Assembly (NCBI GenBank): GCA_019090455.1
Contig: JAHRWA010000065.1
Location: 22,352 to 86,351 of the forward strand
Reading direction: 5' to 3'
Length of the DNA stretch: 64,000 nucleotides
Source: Pseudomonadales bacterium
Lineage (GTDB): Bacteria > Pseudomonadota > Gammaproteobacteria > Pseudomonadales > DC-out160
The notes under the pieces were generated by a model. The model did no database searches, was not told the DNA's origin, and saw nothing but the letters and a program-made list of their open reading frames with translations. Both the position numbers and the translations under genes were made by a program. The number at the start of each line of letters is the position of its first letter. The stretch's first letter is position 1. Shown piece after piece: positions 37,101-45,464 of this stretch.

Positions 37101-37346
37101 CGACTGAATTTCACCAATCTCGCCTCGACAGTTGAAGGCTCAGGAAATGCCACTCTAACCAGCGATGATAGAGCCACTGTTCATACTGGCGGGGGCCTGT
37201 TGCCTACACCTGTCCCCATCGTAGTGAAGCTAAATGGACACATCAAAGAAGCAGTATGTTCTGGTGTCGCCTGTGAGCAGGTCGATGGTTCAGCTCTCAA
37301 TGCACGCTATCGTACGTATCAGTATGAAGTGATAGACAGTCCCTAG
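34197..37346 (+). CDS. pilY1: PilY1 (second copy), no nested modules, degenerate MIDAS
   Basis: About 1049 residues from ATG 34197, which has AGGAAG 11 nt upstream; GTG codons at 34185 and 34188 are alternatives. A signal peptide ends near SSAWAED. The vWA-like domain is uninterrupted, but its first motif is IIIDNTANWSA, so the DxSxS metal site is lost. The C-terminal beta-propeller has the calcium loop DRDRDGTYDRAYVGD near residue 769 and a second acidic loop DANGDGKLVAADGD. It resembles the PilY1 at 18 kb most in the propeller (SRP, YYG, GLRRGG, GDTGGQIWR). The reduced N-terminal half suggests a different adhesive role. Confidence 0.92.
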   Translation: MNHLRIVSRKYWQTVFFLFTFGFMSSAWAEDIDIFESSIATTPNSNILIIIDNTANWSASISGQTKFAAEMTALDTIVNGLDATVSVGLMMLTKQGSNNGGYLRKAILPMNPANRNSLSNVITSLNINSDKTAGSAAYGYAMFEAYKYFGGGSDGGAPTESTPNPQSATEYGPEAYLGFGAGDRDVDAFKASPTNEYESPITDACAQNFIILISNGSPPTSSDNGADTLLANVGGDATAISLSSIRSTANLADEYARFLYQTDVSTELGQQNIRTYTLAVYNSPATGQDPNNILLMESVADKGHGLYFAATDAASVSTALDTIFDEIQAVNSAFSSVSLPVSVNVRGTNLNQVYLGLFRPDANALPGWKGNLKQYQLALNNSTGAIYFADALGNNAISATTGFINDSAVSFWSENEALDFWTFSPSGNPISDADAPDGPIVEKGGAAQQLRMDFPSSHVSRNVYTCNSVCQGSVSKQLSSSPFDTSTIISTPANIAAFGAATGTEMEQIIDWLRSEDNEADENSDGFYTDVRAYSHADVLHSRPSVVNYNRFGDDNDVIAYYGSNGGLFRAVQAGQASNGGTELWSYIPEELFGEIKRLRDNNVGISALNRKPYFMDGPVSVYQHDANGDGKLVAADGDLVYLYIGLRRGGRLVLALDVSDPNDPRWLWQADNTTTGFSELGQTWSFMKPIQISAISDPVLIFGGGYDAAVDDADPVVAANTMGRAIFVVNALTGSLIWQAGPSPSGAGYDRTVSDMNYAIPSDMAVIDRDRDGTYDRAYVGDTGGQIWRVDFSHAAPSNWTVNKIATLGFDATSDDNDRRKFLFPPDVLYADDANGDFDALLLGSGDRENPFNGLGTAAFPSSDAVENHYYLLKDRSTGLTYSGSVIELSDLYDTSGNDIQEGNASDQAAAATALLGAKGAYIVLADGEKAISGSVTLNGTTYFNTNQPSNSVSTSCASNLGVARQYRLNFTNLASTVEGSGNATLTSDDRATVHTGGGLLPTPVPIVVKLNGHIKEAVCSGVACEQVDGSALNARYRTYQYEVIDSP

Positions 37347-37440
37347 CTCAAAAACGAAGAGTGAAACTGGAATTGGAAGAATAAAGCGGAGATTTTATTT
37401 ATTAAAAACATACTAATAAGCGAGTAAGTATAGATTTTTG

Positions 37441-37561
37441 TACCCTTAGATGTTAGTGGTTGCAATGGATATAAGTATTGAATACCATCCTGGTAACCTT
37501 ATTGAGTTGTCGTAGTTCTGTGCTCCTTAATAAATAAAAGCAATAATTAAATCTAAGGGTA
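37441..37561 (+). promoter_or_regulatory. Long-range inverted repeat that could mask a ribosome binding site
   Basis: TACCCTTAGAT (37441-37451) is the exact reverse complement of ATCTAAGGGTA (37551-37561). The right arm includes TAAGGG, the apparent Shine-Dalgarno of the lipoprotein gene whose ATG is at 37570. Pairing across the 99-nt loop would hide it. Whether this works as a leader switch is inference. Confidence 0.55.
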
Positions 37562-37569
37562 TTTCCAGC

Positions 37570-38283
37570 ATGAAAAGAAACTTTTCCTTTCCCGTATTAA
37601 ACCTATTATTCCTTACGTTAGTGACGACTATTATCACCGGTTGTTATGGTCCAATGCCAACTCGAGATGAGCTTGCGACGGCATATCCTGATGTGGAGCA
37701 AGGCAGCTCGCGTTCAGAAAACACAGAAGTGCTTTGTCCTTATGTTCGCATGTTAGAACGGGCAGGCTTGTTTGATGAGGAGTTATCAGGAAAACCCACT
37801 ATGGAACTCATTACTGAATCAGTGACTAGTGCTGCTCAAACATTTGGATGTGCGACCCTAGAGTGCGGAACTGTGGCAAAGCAAGTATCTTCGGGGCAAG
37901 GTTTAGCGGGTGTTGATATCGGGCAATTACATTTGGCTGATGGTGTTGCACACGAATGTGGGCTGACCTTTGTTGATGGTGGCACGGTTGTGGATGAGGG
38001 TGTTCGTCAAGCAACGCTGGATAGTCTTGCTTTATTAGCGGATGAAGACGGCCATCTGGTTTATTTGGATATCGAGGCTGTAAAAGCGGAAGTTTGTGCC
38101 TCTCAAGGATTGAATATCTCTACGGCGGGTTTAACTGAAATAAAACTTATCTATGCTTATTTAGGGGGTGTAGATCGAGGTTATGTATTACATAGTGATA
38201 TCGTTAGATTGTTCAATGCCGAATTACCTGAAACGATTACTACCTCTTGGATCAATGCGGTATTATTGTCGAAGGTGCAGTGA
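37570..38283 (+). CDS. Lipoprotein of unknown function
   Basis: The 237-residue product has a lipoprotein signal peptide: KRNF, hydrophobic LLFLTLVTTI, then lipobox ITGC with Cys25. The mature part has five more cysteines (LCPY, FGCATLECG, HECGL, EVCAS), which could form disulphides. I recognise no family. It sits 224 bp after the second pilY1 on the same strand but behind its own structured leader, so it is probably a separate unit. The strong hairpin terminator at 38354 follows. Function unknown. Confidence 0.75.
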   Translation: MKRNFSFPVLNLLFLTLVTTIITGCYGPMPTRDELATAYPDVEQGSSRSENTEVLCPYVRMLERAGLFDEELSGKPTMELITESVTSAAQTFGCATLECGTVAKQVSSGQGLAGVDIGQLHLADGVAHECGLTFVDGGTVVDEGVRQATLDSLALLADEDGHLVYLDIEAVKAEVCASQGLNISTAGLTEIKLIYAYLGGVDRGYVLHSDIVRLFNAELPETITTSWINAVLLSKVQ

Positions 38284-38353
38284 CTTGATTTAGCAACTGA
38301 GATTAAAAACGCGAGTTGCGGCTAAGATACGTAGGGATGTTGGTAGGTATCTT

Positions 38354-38412
38354 GCTTCGATCAGACACAAAAAGGCCCGCTTTATGCGGGCCTTTTTGTG
38401 TCTGATCGAAGC
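38354..38412. terminator. Bidirectional terminator with a perfect 27-bp stem
   Basis: Arms 38354-38380 and 38386-38412 are exact reverse complements around a TTTAT loop, with AAAAAGGCCCGC and GCGGGCCTTTTT at the core giving T-runs on both strands. It lies between the convergent lipoprotein gene and the carboxylase gene and should stop transcription from both. The outer half, beyond the normal terminator core, is unusually long. Confidence 0.93.
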
Positions 38413-38433
38413 CCCTTTTGTTAGGGACTGCCT

Positions 38434-41400
38434 TTATGCTTTCTGGGGCTTAACGACAAATAACAAGTCACCTTGATTGATATGGGTGCCATTGACGTTA
38501 TTGATCCTAACCACTTCGTATTGCTCTGAGCTTGAATACACTTCGGCATTGCCAGAGTTGAAGGACGATAAGGATAGCGGACTGAACAGCTTCATTGCCT
38601 CTAACTGGCACAGTGTTTTATCCGAATTAATCACATCCCCAACGCTCACATAAGCAGGTTCGGAAGGGGAAGGGGTTATATAAAATACGCCGGTAGAGGG
38701 AGCCAGTACTCTTATCTCATCACTATCCTCAATACGTAATGCATCCATATCGATGACGTTGCCGTCCATATCCGAAGCCAGAGTGATTTCTTTAATTAGC
38801 TCTGCCTTGTCTACCTTCTCCAAAAACGCAGGCAAATAACCGGTATTGTAGACGCCGGATCGAAATGTCTCATCTTGCAGGATACGTTTGACGAGGGGTA
38901 TGTTGGTGCATATTCCCTTAATTGAGACGCTATTGAGATAAGTGAGTAGCTTCTCTATGGTGTCTTCTCTGTCTGTTCCGTAACAAATAATTTGTGCGAT
39001 TAAACTGTCATAGAAAGGGGAGATAGTTTTTCCCTCAGCAGCCATGGAAATCAGTGAAATATGATCCACCTCAGGTAGAGTGCACTCTAGAATTTTTCCG
39101 GGTGTAGGTACAAAATTAACAGTGCCGTCAGCGGCCACGTCCACTTTCTCTGCGGTAATGCGCACTTCGATGGCATAACCTTTTTTCTCAATAACCAAAT
39201 GCTCAATACTTTCGCCTGAAGCGATTCGAAATTGTTCTCCCACAATATCGATATTGGTCACTAGTTCCGTTACGGGATGTTCTACCTGCAAGCGAGTGTT
39301 CATTTCCATGAAGTAGATCGCATGGTTTTTCAGGTCGAAGATAAACTCAACAGTACCGGCACCTATGTAATTAACCTCGTCTGCTAAACGCTCAGCGTAC
39401 GCGTATACGGATTTTTCTAATTCTGGCGTTAGCATGGTCGAAGCCGATTCTTCGAAAATCTTCTGATTATTACGTTGTACGCTGCAATCCCTCAAACCAA
39501 GAATTTTTGTGTTACCAAAGTTATCTCTCAATATTTGCACTTCAATATGACGCAAATCGGTCACGTATTTTTCCAAATAAATATCACCATTACCAAAGGC
39601 GCTTTTTGCTTCAATGGTGACTTGGTGAAAAAGCTCATGAATCTTGGCGGGGTCTTCTACGACCTGAATACCTTTGCCGCCACCACCGTGTACTGCTTTG
39701 ATGAGGACGGGGTAGCCAATTTTTTCCGCAACCGCAGCAGTGGCTTCCGAGCTGGTTAATATGCCATGGCTACCGGGTACTACCGGTACGTCCATCTTTA
39801 ACGCTGTATTGATGGCGTTAGATTTGTTACCCATTGTTTCCATGCTGCTGACATGTGGGCCGATAAAATTAATGTTATGCTGACGTACCAGGCTCGCAAA
39901 GCTACTGCTTTCTGAAAGAAATCCGATACCTGGGTGTAGTGCGTCGACTCCTTCATAACCGGCAATGTTAATGACGCTTAATGCGTTAAGATAACTTTCA
40001 TCTGATGTGTTGCCGCCAATGCAAACGACTCGGTCGTTGTCTCCTAACATGTCCACGGGAACGGAATCCATATCAGGGTCTGATTGAACCAGCACAATAT
40101 TAATCCCTTGGGCTTGAGCGCCTCGAATTAATTTTACGGCGGTACAGCCTCTGGCGTGAATGAGTACATTTTTTACCGGTTTCAATAAATTAGAATCTTG
40201 GGGTTCTTTAACGGAGTCTATCTCCAGCGTAACGTCTTCTGGTTCCATTTGTCCGGCAATAATGCGTTTGTAGACTTCGATAACCGTTTCTTTGGGTAGT
40301 GGAATATTAGGATCAATTTCTCTCAGTTCTTTGTCCAAATTCGGTGCAAAGGGATGCTTAACAAAACCCTGCATTGCCCCGGGTACGTTGGAAAGGTAGT
40401 TGGATACCGTTGCCGTTGAGGGGAGATAGGATGGCACCACGACTCGGCCTGCAAAGGGCATGTCTGTGCCCGAGAAATAGTAGGTGTGAACTAACGGGTG
40501 GGTGGCAAAGCTAGCTTGAGAGCCACCAGTACAATCACCAAATCCAAAAACAATAACCGGTAAGTCATTGTCTCTTACAAAGCGAGTGATTCGGTCATTC
40601 ACAATGGACATTGAAAAGAGTGAGGCTGCACCTTCTTTGGTTTGCATGCCGCCCGAGGAGACAAAGCAAATAATGGGCAATTTGAGATTGGCGCATTCCA
40701 CTAATAATTTACAGAATTTCTCCGCGCCCGCCATATCAAAAGCGCCGGCTTGGAATGCGGTGTTTGAAATCAGTACGCCCATTCTGCGGGATTGATCATC
40801 TGCCCGAATTTTGCCGATACCCGTTACTACACCGCAAGGTTTGATGTCGTTTCTCAGTGCTTTTTCAATGGATAATCGAAAGCCAGGGAAAGAGACAGGG
40901 TCCGCCGACATTAAATTAGCATTGTGCTCGATAAAATCTTCAAAAAACTCTTCTACTATTGCATCGACTGTCGTTAGTTTTTTACGTTTTTCTTTAGTGA
41001 TAAGTTCTTGGATTAAAAGATCCTGGTAAGCAATGCTGAGCCTATTCCAAAAATCTTTTCTACGTCCTATTCGGATGGGGTTGATACGTCCTTCATAAGC
41101 CTTTCCAGACTTTAATGATCCGTAGTATTCCGGTAACAGCTTTTCAAAAAGAAAAGTGATGATAACGAGCAGGGTATCTGAGAGTCGAGGGAACTCACTC
41201 TTCTTCCACTCTTCGACGGTACTTAAAAAGCTGCCGCGACGTGGACTGGAAATAAAATAATCTAGCCAAGCTGAAAAAATATCGGATTGATAATGTTCCA
41301 GTTGTAGCTCCCCGGATTGTGGCATTGCCTGCTGATCTTGTAGTTGCCGCTCGATAACAAATTTGCTGGCTTTCTCTAAAGCGGGCTCTAGTAGCTGAGT

Positions 41401-43416
41401 GACGGAGGATTGGGAGAGTACTTTATAGCTGTTGGCTTCTTTCGCAATGGCGGATAGCTTATCTACAATGCTGTTATAAACATGGCCAAAAATAAGCATG
41501 TTTTGGCATTCTAGAATGAAACCGTCACGCAGATCATCCAGTTGCATAACGTCGAGTACTGTCATTTCTTTGGATGACTTAATGTCTGCTTTGACTAAAT
41601 AGGGTGCGAGTTTGTCGCCGTAGATAGACTCCAATAATCTGCGGTTAGTGAGTAGTTTGCTTTGGCCATGGGGTAACTCAATCATCTGGAGCAAATCTTC
41701 ACCCAGTGTGAGGTTCTCCATGTTTATTTGAGTGTGTATAAAGCTTAGGCCGAGAATTGCATTTAACTCAGCCACCAAAAGTGTGACAGTTTGTTCCGCA
41801 TCAACTGCCGGTTTTAGGGCTTCTTGAAATAGGGCTTTCCCTTTGCTGGACACATTTTCCCGTATATAAACACTTAATGGGTCAGAGGAGGTTGCAATGG
41901 TTTTAATTAATCCATGGGCATCTAAAACTTCTTCAGAATGAAAAATAAAACGTTCAAAGCTCATTTGTTTTAGAAATAAACCGAGCGCAAGAAAGTTGTC
42001 TTCCGCTGCCGTTTTCCAGCGGTTGTATAAAAACAGACCCACAGTAAACAGGAGTTCGCGGCGCGCATCTTCAAACTTCTTTTTGGGCTCGCCTAAAACT
42101 AATCGAGCTAACATACCTCTTTCGTCGGATACTGATGCTTTTTTGTCGAGATAGTTTTTCCAACTCTTAGAGAGTGCATCGTTGTAAATTAATTTATCAC
42201 AATCTTCAAACCAACTTTTGAATGCCAGTTCTCGTTCGTGATTGGTTCGTTGATCCAAGTCACCTTTGGGGATTTCCAGATCTGAAAGTCGCCCATAATT
42301 TTCAATAGTGGTTGATTTGATACGTTTTCGTAGGCCTAAGTAACGTAAGTAACGATATCCAAGACCAAAAACATTGAGATATTCCGTGCTGGATTCACCG
42401 ACAAACAATGCTCTGTTTTTCTTTTTCCCCGTTTTATCGTCAAGGTATCGATGCAGGCTACGAGTATAGTGATTCATTATGTAGGTATTGTTAGCAACAA
42501 AACTCTCAGAATTACGTTCAGTGGATACAATGCTGCTGACGATGGAGCGACTTAAGTTTTGCATTTTTTCCATCGATTCACCGGGTACGTAATCGATAAT
42601 GCCGTCAATGTTCCCTTGTTGATATAGCTCATAAGCGGAAACACCGACGTATCTAGCGCATTCTTGCCAGGACAAATTGTATTGTCTGGCGATGCCCGAA
42701 AGGCCCTTGGGCTGGATGGTATTAAAGACGCCATCTCTGACAGATAACAGTACATTGGTGGACGCTAAAGGTATGGCGCCGCCAGAAAAGCCAAGCCCCA
42801 AAATGATGCCCACCGTGGGGACTTCTAGATTACACATTTCGGCAATAATCGCTGAAATGGAGTGGGCTTGGTTGCCCTTGTTCGCGACTTCACTGGCATC
42901 TGCTCCGGGTGTGTCCATAAAGGTGACAACCGGAATAGAGAGTTGAGCAAAACCTCTGGCGGCCTTAATCGCCGCTTTATGGTGTTCTGGTAACCATACA
43001 CCATTATTGTTGGTTCTCTCTTGAGTGATAAAACCCACTCGGCGAAAACGGTCCCCAAAATCCATCTCGACTTCAGCGCAATAAAGAGGTCCTTGGTCGG
43101 TTTCTTTGATGATTCGGCAGCCCATTTTTTTGATGATGGCTTTTGCGCTAGATCGTGTTTTAGATTCGCTAGGCTCGACCACTGTTTTGACGTACTCGTC
43201 AATATCCATATTCTTTAAGGCGGCAACTTGTTGCTCAATCACATCATCATGAACTAGACCTTGTATGTGGTCGTGTATGACGTGACTGGAATCATTTGGA
43301 AACAAAGAAAAATCTTGAGCCAGTTTTTCCGCAGTGCTAAATAGTTCGTCTACGGTGGTGTCCGATAGAGAATCAGAGTTGTGGGTGGAATCGTTATTGG
43401 GTGCGCTATCTGTCAT
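38434..43416 (-). CDS. Single-chain acyl/acetyl-CoA carboxylase (CT-alpha, CT-beta, BC, BCCP fusion)
   Basis: This 1660-residue protein contains every activity needed to carboxylate an acyl-CoA. Residues about 75-335 resemble AccA (FMDTPGADASEVANKGNQ, GFSGGAIPLASTN). A long helical region of about 500 residues follows. Residues about 850-1070 form a second carboxyltransferase domain (GVLISNTAFQAGAFDMAG, CFVSSGGMQTKEGAAS, FGDCTGGSQAS), AccD-like but without a visible zinc ribbon. Residues about 1082-1540 are biotin carboxylase, with ATP-grasp loop HGGGGKGIQVV and EMNTRLQVEHPVTE. BCCP ends the chain with biotin acceptor Lys1609 in QLEAMKLF. The order differs from eukaryotic ACC (BC, BCCP, CT). 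Substrate, probably acetyl-CoA, is inferred. Confidence 0.9.
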   Translation of the reverse strand: MTDSAPNNDSTHNSDSLSDTTVDELFSTAEKLAQDFSLFPNDSSHVIHDHIQGLVHDDVIEQQVAALKNMDIDEYVKTVVEPSESKTRSSAKAIIKKMGCRIIKETDQGPLYCAEVEMDFGDRFRRVGFITQERTNNNGVWLPEHHKAAIKAARGFAQLSIPVVTFMDTPGADASEVANKGNQAHSISAIIAEMCNLEVPTVGIILGLGFSGGAIPLASTNVLLSVRDGVFNTIQPKGLSGIARQYNLSWQECARYVGVSAYELYQQGNIDGIIDYVPGESMEKMQNLSRSIVSSIVSTERNSESFVANNTYIMNHYTRSLHRYLDDKTGKKKNRALFVGESSTEYLNVFGLGYRYLRYLGLRKRIKSTTIENYGRLSDLEIPKGDLDQRTNHERELAFKSWFEDCDKLIYNDALSKSWKNYLDKKASVSDERGMLARLVLGEPKKKFEDARRELLFTVGLFLYNRWKTAAEDNFLALGLFLKQMSFERFIFHSEEVLDAHGLIKTIATSSDPLSVYIRENVSSKGKALFQEALKPAVDAEQTVTLLVAELNAILGLSFIHTQINMENLTLGEDLLQMIELPHGQSKLLTNRRLLESIYGDKLAPYLVKADIKSSKEMTVLDVMQLDDLRDGFILECQNMLIFGHVYNSIVDKLSAIAKEANSYKVLSQSSVTQLLEPALEKASKFVIERQLQDQQAMPQSGELQLEHYQSDIFSAWLDYFISSPRRGSFLSTVEEWKKSEFPRLSDTLLVIITFLFEKLLPEYYGSLKSGKAYEGRINPIRIGRRKDFWNRLSIAYQDLLIQELITKEKRKKLTTVDAIVEEFFEDFIEHNANLMSADPVSFPGFRLSIEKALRNDIKPCGVVTGIGKIRADDQSRRMGVLISNTAFQAGAFDMAGAEKFCKLLVECANLKLPIICFVSSGGMQTKEGAASLFSMSIVNDRITRFVRDNDLPVIVFGFGDCTGGSQASFATHPLVHTYYFSGTDMPFAGRVVVPSYLPSTATVSNYLSNVPGAMQGFVKHPFAPNLDKELREIDPNIPLPKETVIEVYKRIIAGQMEPEDVTLEIDSVKEPQDSNLLKPVKNVLIHARGCTAVKLIRGAQAQGINIVLVQSDPDMDSVPVDMLGDNDRVVCIGGNTSDESYLNALSVINIAGYEGVDALHPGIGFLSESSSFASLVRQHNINFIGPHVSSMETMGNKSNAINTALKMDVPVVPGSHGILTSSEATAAVAEKIGYPVLIKAVHGGGGKGIQVVEDPAKIHELFHQVTIEAKSAFGNGDIYLEKYVTDLRHIEVQILRDNFGNTKILGLRDCSVQRNNQKIFEESASTMLTPELEKSVYAYAERLADEVNYIGAGTVEFIFDLKNHAIYFMEMNTRLQVEHPVTELVTNIDIVGEQFRIASGESIEHLVIEKKGYAIEVRITAEKVDVAADGTVNFVPTPGKILECTLPEVDHISLISMAAEGKTISPFYDSLIAQIICYGTDREDTIEKLLTYLNSVSIKGICTNIPLVKRILQDETFRSGVYNTGYLPAFLEKVDKAELIKEITLASDMDGNVIDMDALRIEDSDEIRVLAPSTGVFYITPSPSEPAYVSVGDVINSDKTLCQLEAMKLFSPLSLSSFNSGNAEVYSSSEQYEVVRINNVNGTHINQGDLLFVVKPQKA

Positions 43417-43473
43417 GGTATAAGCCGTTTCATTTTATATGTATTGTTAAGGTGGCATTAAATCTAAGTTCTT

Positions 43474-43501
43474 AGTGCTTAATGTTCAGTGCTTAATATT
43501 T
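43474..43501. repeat. 14-bp tandem duplication upstream of the carboxylase gene
   Basis: Units agtgcttaatgttc (43474-43487) and agtgcttaatattt (43488-43501) are adjacent, in the 293-bp space between the TetR gene and the carboxylase gene on the - strand. Confidence 0.65.
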
Positions 43502-43709
43502 AGTAATGGAGCCAATATGTATCTGTTGGGTCGTATTGATGGAGTCATTCGGTTTTGATTCGAGATCCCGTAAGATAGGTATCATAGGCATTGGTTTCAA
43601 CATATTAATTGCAACAAAATAATCATAATCAAGGTAAAGCTCTTTTTTCTATGCCCGCTAGGGAAGGATTGAGATGTTTAGGTGTACAGGTATACGTACC
43701 GTATAATCT

Positions 43710-44420
43710 CTAAGCTTCGTTATCGTGAAAATACTGACGCCAAAACTCAGGGTCGATAGTAGAGAAACTGGATTCTTCATTGGTCAATCCCCCGGATACA
43801 TAATTTACATAGGAGAGAACCATTTGGAATTCATTGTCGAAGCGAATATCGCCCAAAGGAGAGCTGTCCATGAGGTCTATGGTTGCCATGCCCGTAATTG
43901 TCGCCATCAATCCATGCATCAGTTGGAACTTCAAGTCCAGCTCAGATTTGCCGGGCAATGTCACTTTTATTAATTTGTAGACACGCCCTACGCGGCGTTG
44001 AAATAATCTCTGATACAAAACTTGATATTCAGGAGTGAAGTCCAACATCATTTTAGCGAGTAGCTTTATTGCATATCGGCCATAGCCTTCAGATGATTTG
44101 ATGGTAAACAGTGGTAAATAAAATGCCAATAATATTTCGGCGATACTGATCTGTTTTTCTTCAGCGCGGGCTTCCAGTAGCGTGAGTATTTCGCTATCCG
44201 CTTTCTCGATAATTTGAGTGAATTCTTCGAAAATGGCTTCAACTATCCCCAGCTTAGAGCCAAAATGGTAATGCACAGCGGATTTGTTTCGTGAACCTGC
44301 TTCGGTACTAATGGTACGCAGGGAAACGGCATCAATACCTCTTTGGGCAAATAAACGTATCGCTACGTGTAGCAATCGATCTCGAATATCGGCCTTAACA
44401 TCAATAAGTTGAGTACTCAT
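43710..44420 (-). CDS. TetR/AcrR family transcriptional regulator
   Basis: A 236-residue TetR-type regulator. The N-terminal DNA-binding domain has RDRLLHVAIRLFAQRGIDAVS and the helix-turn-helix ISTEAGSRNKSAVHYHFGSK at residues about 10-55. The C-terminal ligand domain (LLAFYLPLFTIK, LMHGLMATITGMATIDLMD) resembles regulators of fatty-acid or hydrophobic-compound genes. Start at 44420 (MSTQLIDVK) with GGAG 7 nt upstream, rather than 44450. It is directly upstream of the giant carboxylase on the same strand, so it may control that gene; this is inference. Confidence 0.88.
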   Translation of the reverse strand: MSTQLIDVKADIRDRLLHVAIRLFAQRGIDAVSLRTISTEAGSRNKSAVHYHFGSKLGIVEAIFEEFTQIIEKADSEILTLLEARAEEKQISIAEILLAFYLPLFTIKSSEGYGRYAIKLLAKMMLDFTPEYQVLYQRLFQRRVGRVYKLIKVTLPGKSELDLKFQLMHGLMATITGMATIDLMDSSPLGDIRFDNEFQMVLSYVNYVSGGLTNEESSFSTIDPEFWRQYFHDNEA

Positions 44421-44710
44421 GGAAGATCTCCAAATTACGCTCAAAAACAATCTAAGCCTTATATTAAGCTGTTTGACTTAAAATAAGTACAGAGATTGAA
44501 CCCATTTTAATTAAAAATCGGTTTTTTTTTAAGTTGTCTAAAGCTTGTTTTGACCTCATTTCGGTTGTAGTTTCTAACATATTGAAAACTATGATAAATA
44601 TAATGTTAGCCTTTAAGATTGGATGGTTGGATCAAGGTTGATGTTGAGCGGGGATTAATGTAAAACACGCAACTTTGTCCACTTCAGATTATTTAGTTAA
44701 GGCTCATAGC

Positions 44711-45460
44711 ATGGCAAAGAAATTTTATGTGGTTTGGGCCGGTCGTGAGACAGGGGTTTTTAGCGATTGGGCCACCTGTAAAAAGTCCATCGATAAGTTT
44801 TCAGGTGCTCGATATAAGTCCTTTCCCTCCCGTTCAGAAGCCGTGGAGGCTTTTTCCAGTGGCGCTACAGGAGCATCCACTTCAGCGACAAAGACCGCAT
44901 CGAAGGTTAGTACAAGCATTACTAAGGCGAGCGAGCTGGGTGGATACCAGGTTGAGATATTCTGTGACGGTGGATGTGATCCCAATCCCGGTAAGGCGGG
45001 GTCAGGCACCGCGGTGTATCGAGAAGGTACATTGAGTGAATTATGGTACGGTTTGTACAATCCTAATGGCACAAATAACACGGCGGAGCTCAATGCTTTG
45101 CATCAATCACTGTTAATCGCTGAAAAGTCCATTAACGATAACCAATCGACCGCCATATACTGTGACTCTCAATATTCGATTAACTGTGTCAGTGTCTGGG
45201 CTTACGGATGGAAGAAAAAGGGCTGGAAGAAGGCCAGTGGCGAGATTAAAAACCTAGAGATGATTAAAGTCATACACGGTTTATATGACAGCATTCGAGA
45301 TGATTTACAGTTGTTGCATATCAAAGCGCACGCGGGTCTCGAAGGTAATGAGTTGGCTGATAGAATGACGATGATTGCGGTTGATCGACGGGAGCCCATG
45401 TATATCGAATATATCGATAGTTTGGATATTGCTGGATTATTGAATTTACGATCAGGCTAA
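44711..45460 (+). CDS. Ribonuclease H with N-terminal viroplasmin (hybrid-binding) domain
   Basis: The 249-residue protein cleaves RNA in RNA-DNA hybrids. Residues about 1-46 (AKKFYVVWAGRETGVFSDW, KKSIDKFSGARYKSFPSRSE) are the viroplasmin-type hybrid-binding domain found in eukaryotic RNase H1, then a Ser/Thr/Ala-rich linker. The catalytic domain (about 88-240) shows the four acidic residues in FCDGGCDPNPG, NNTAELNAL, YCDSQYS and GNELADRM. Start ATG 44711 (MAKKF) is chosen over an upstream frame at 44675, with AAGG 10 nt before it. Bacterial homologues of this layout exist but are less common than plain RnhA. Confidence 0.92.
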   Translation: MAKKFYVVWAGRETGVFSDWATCKKSIDKFSGARYKSFPSRSEAVEAFSSGATGASTSATKTASKVSTSITKASELGGYQVEIFCDGGCDPNPGKAGSGTAVYREGTLSELWYGLYNPNGTNNTAELNALHQSLLIAEKSINDNQSTAIYCDSQYSINCVSVWAYGWKKKGWKKASGEIKNLEMIKVIHGLYDSIRDDLQLLHIKAHAGLEGNELADRMTMIAVDRREPMYIEYIDSLDIAGLLNLRSG

Positions 45461-45464
45461 AAAA

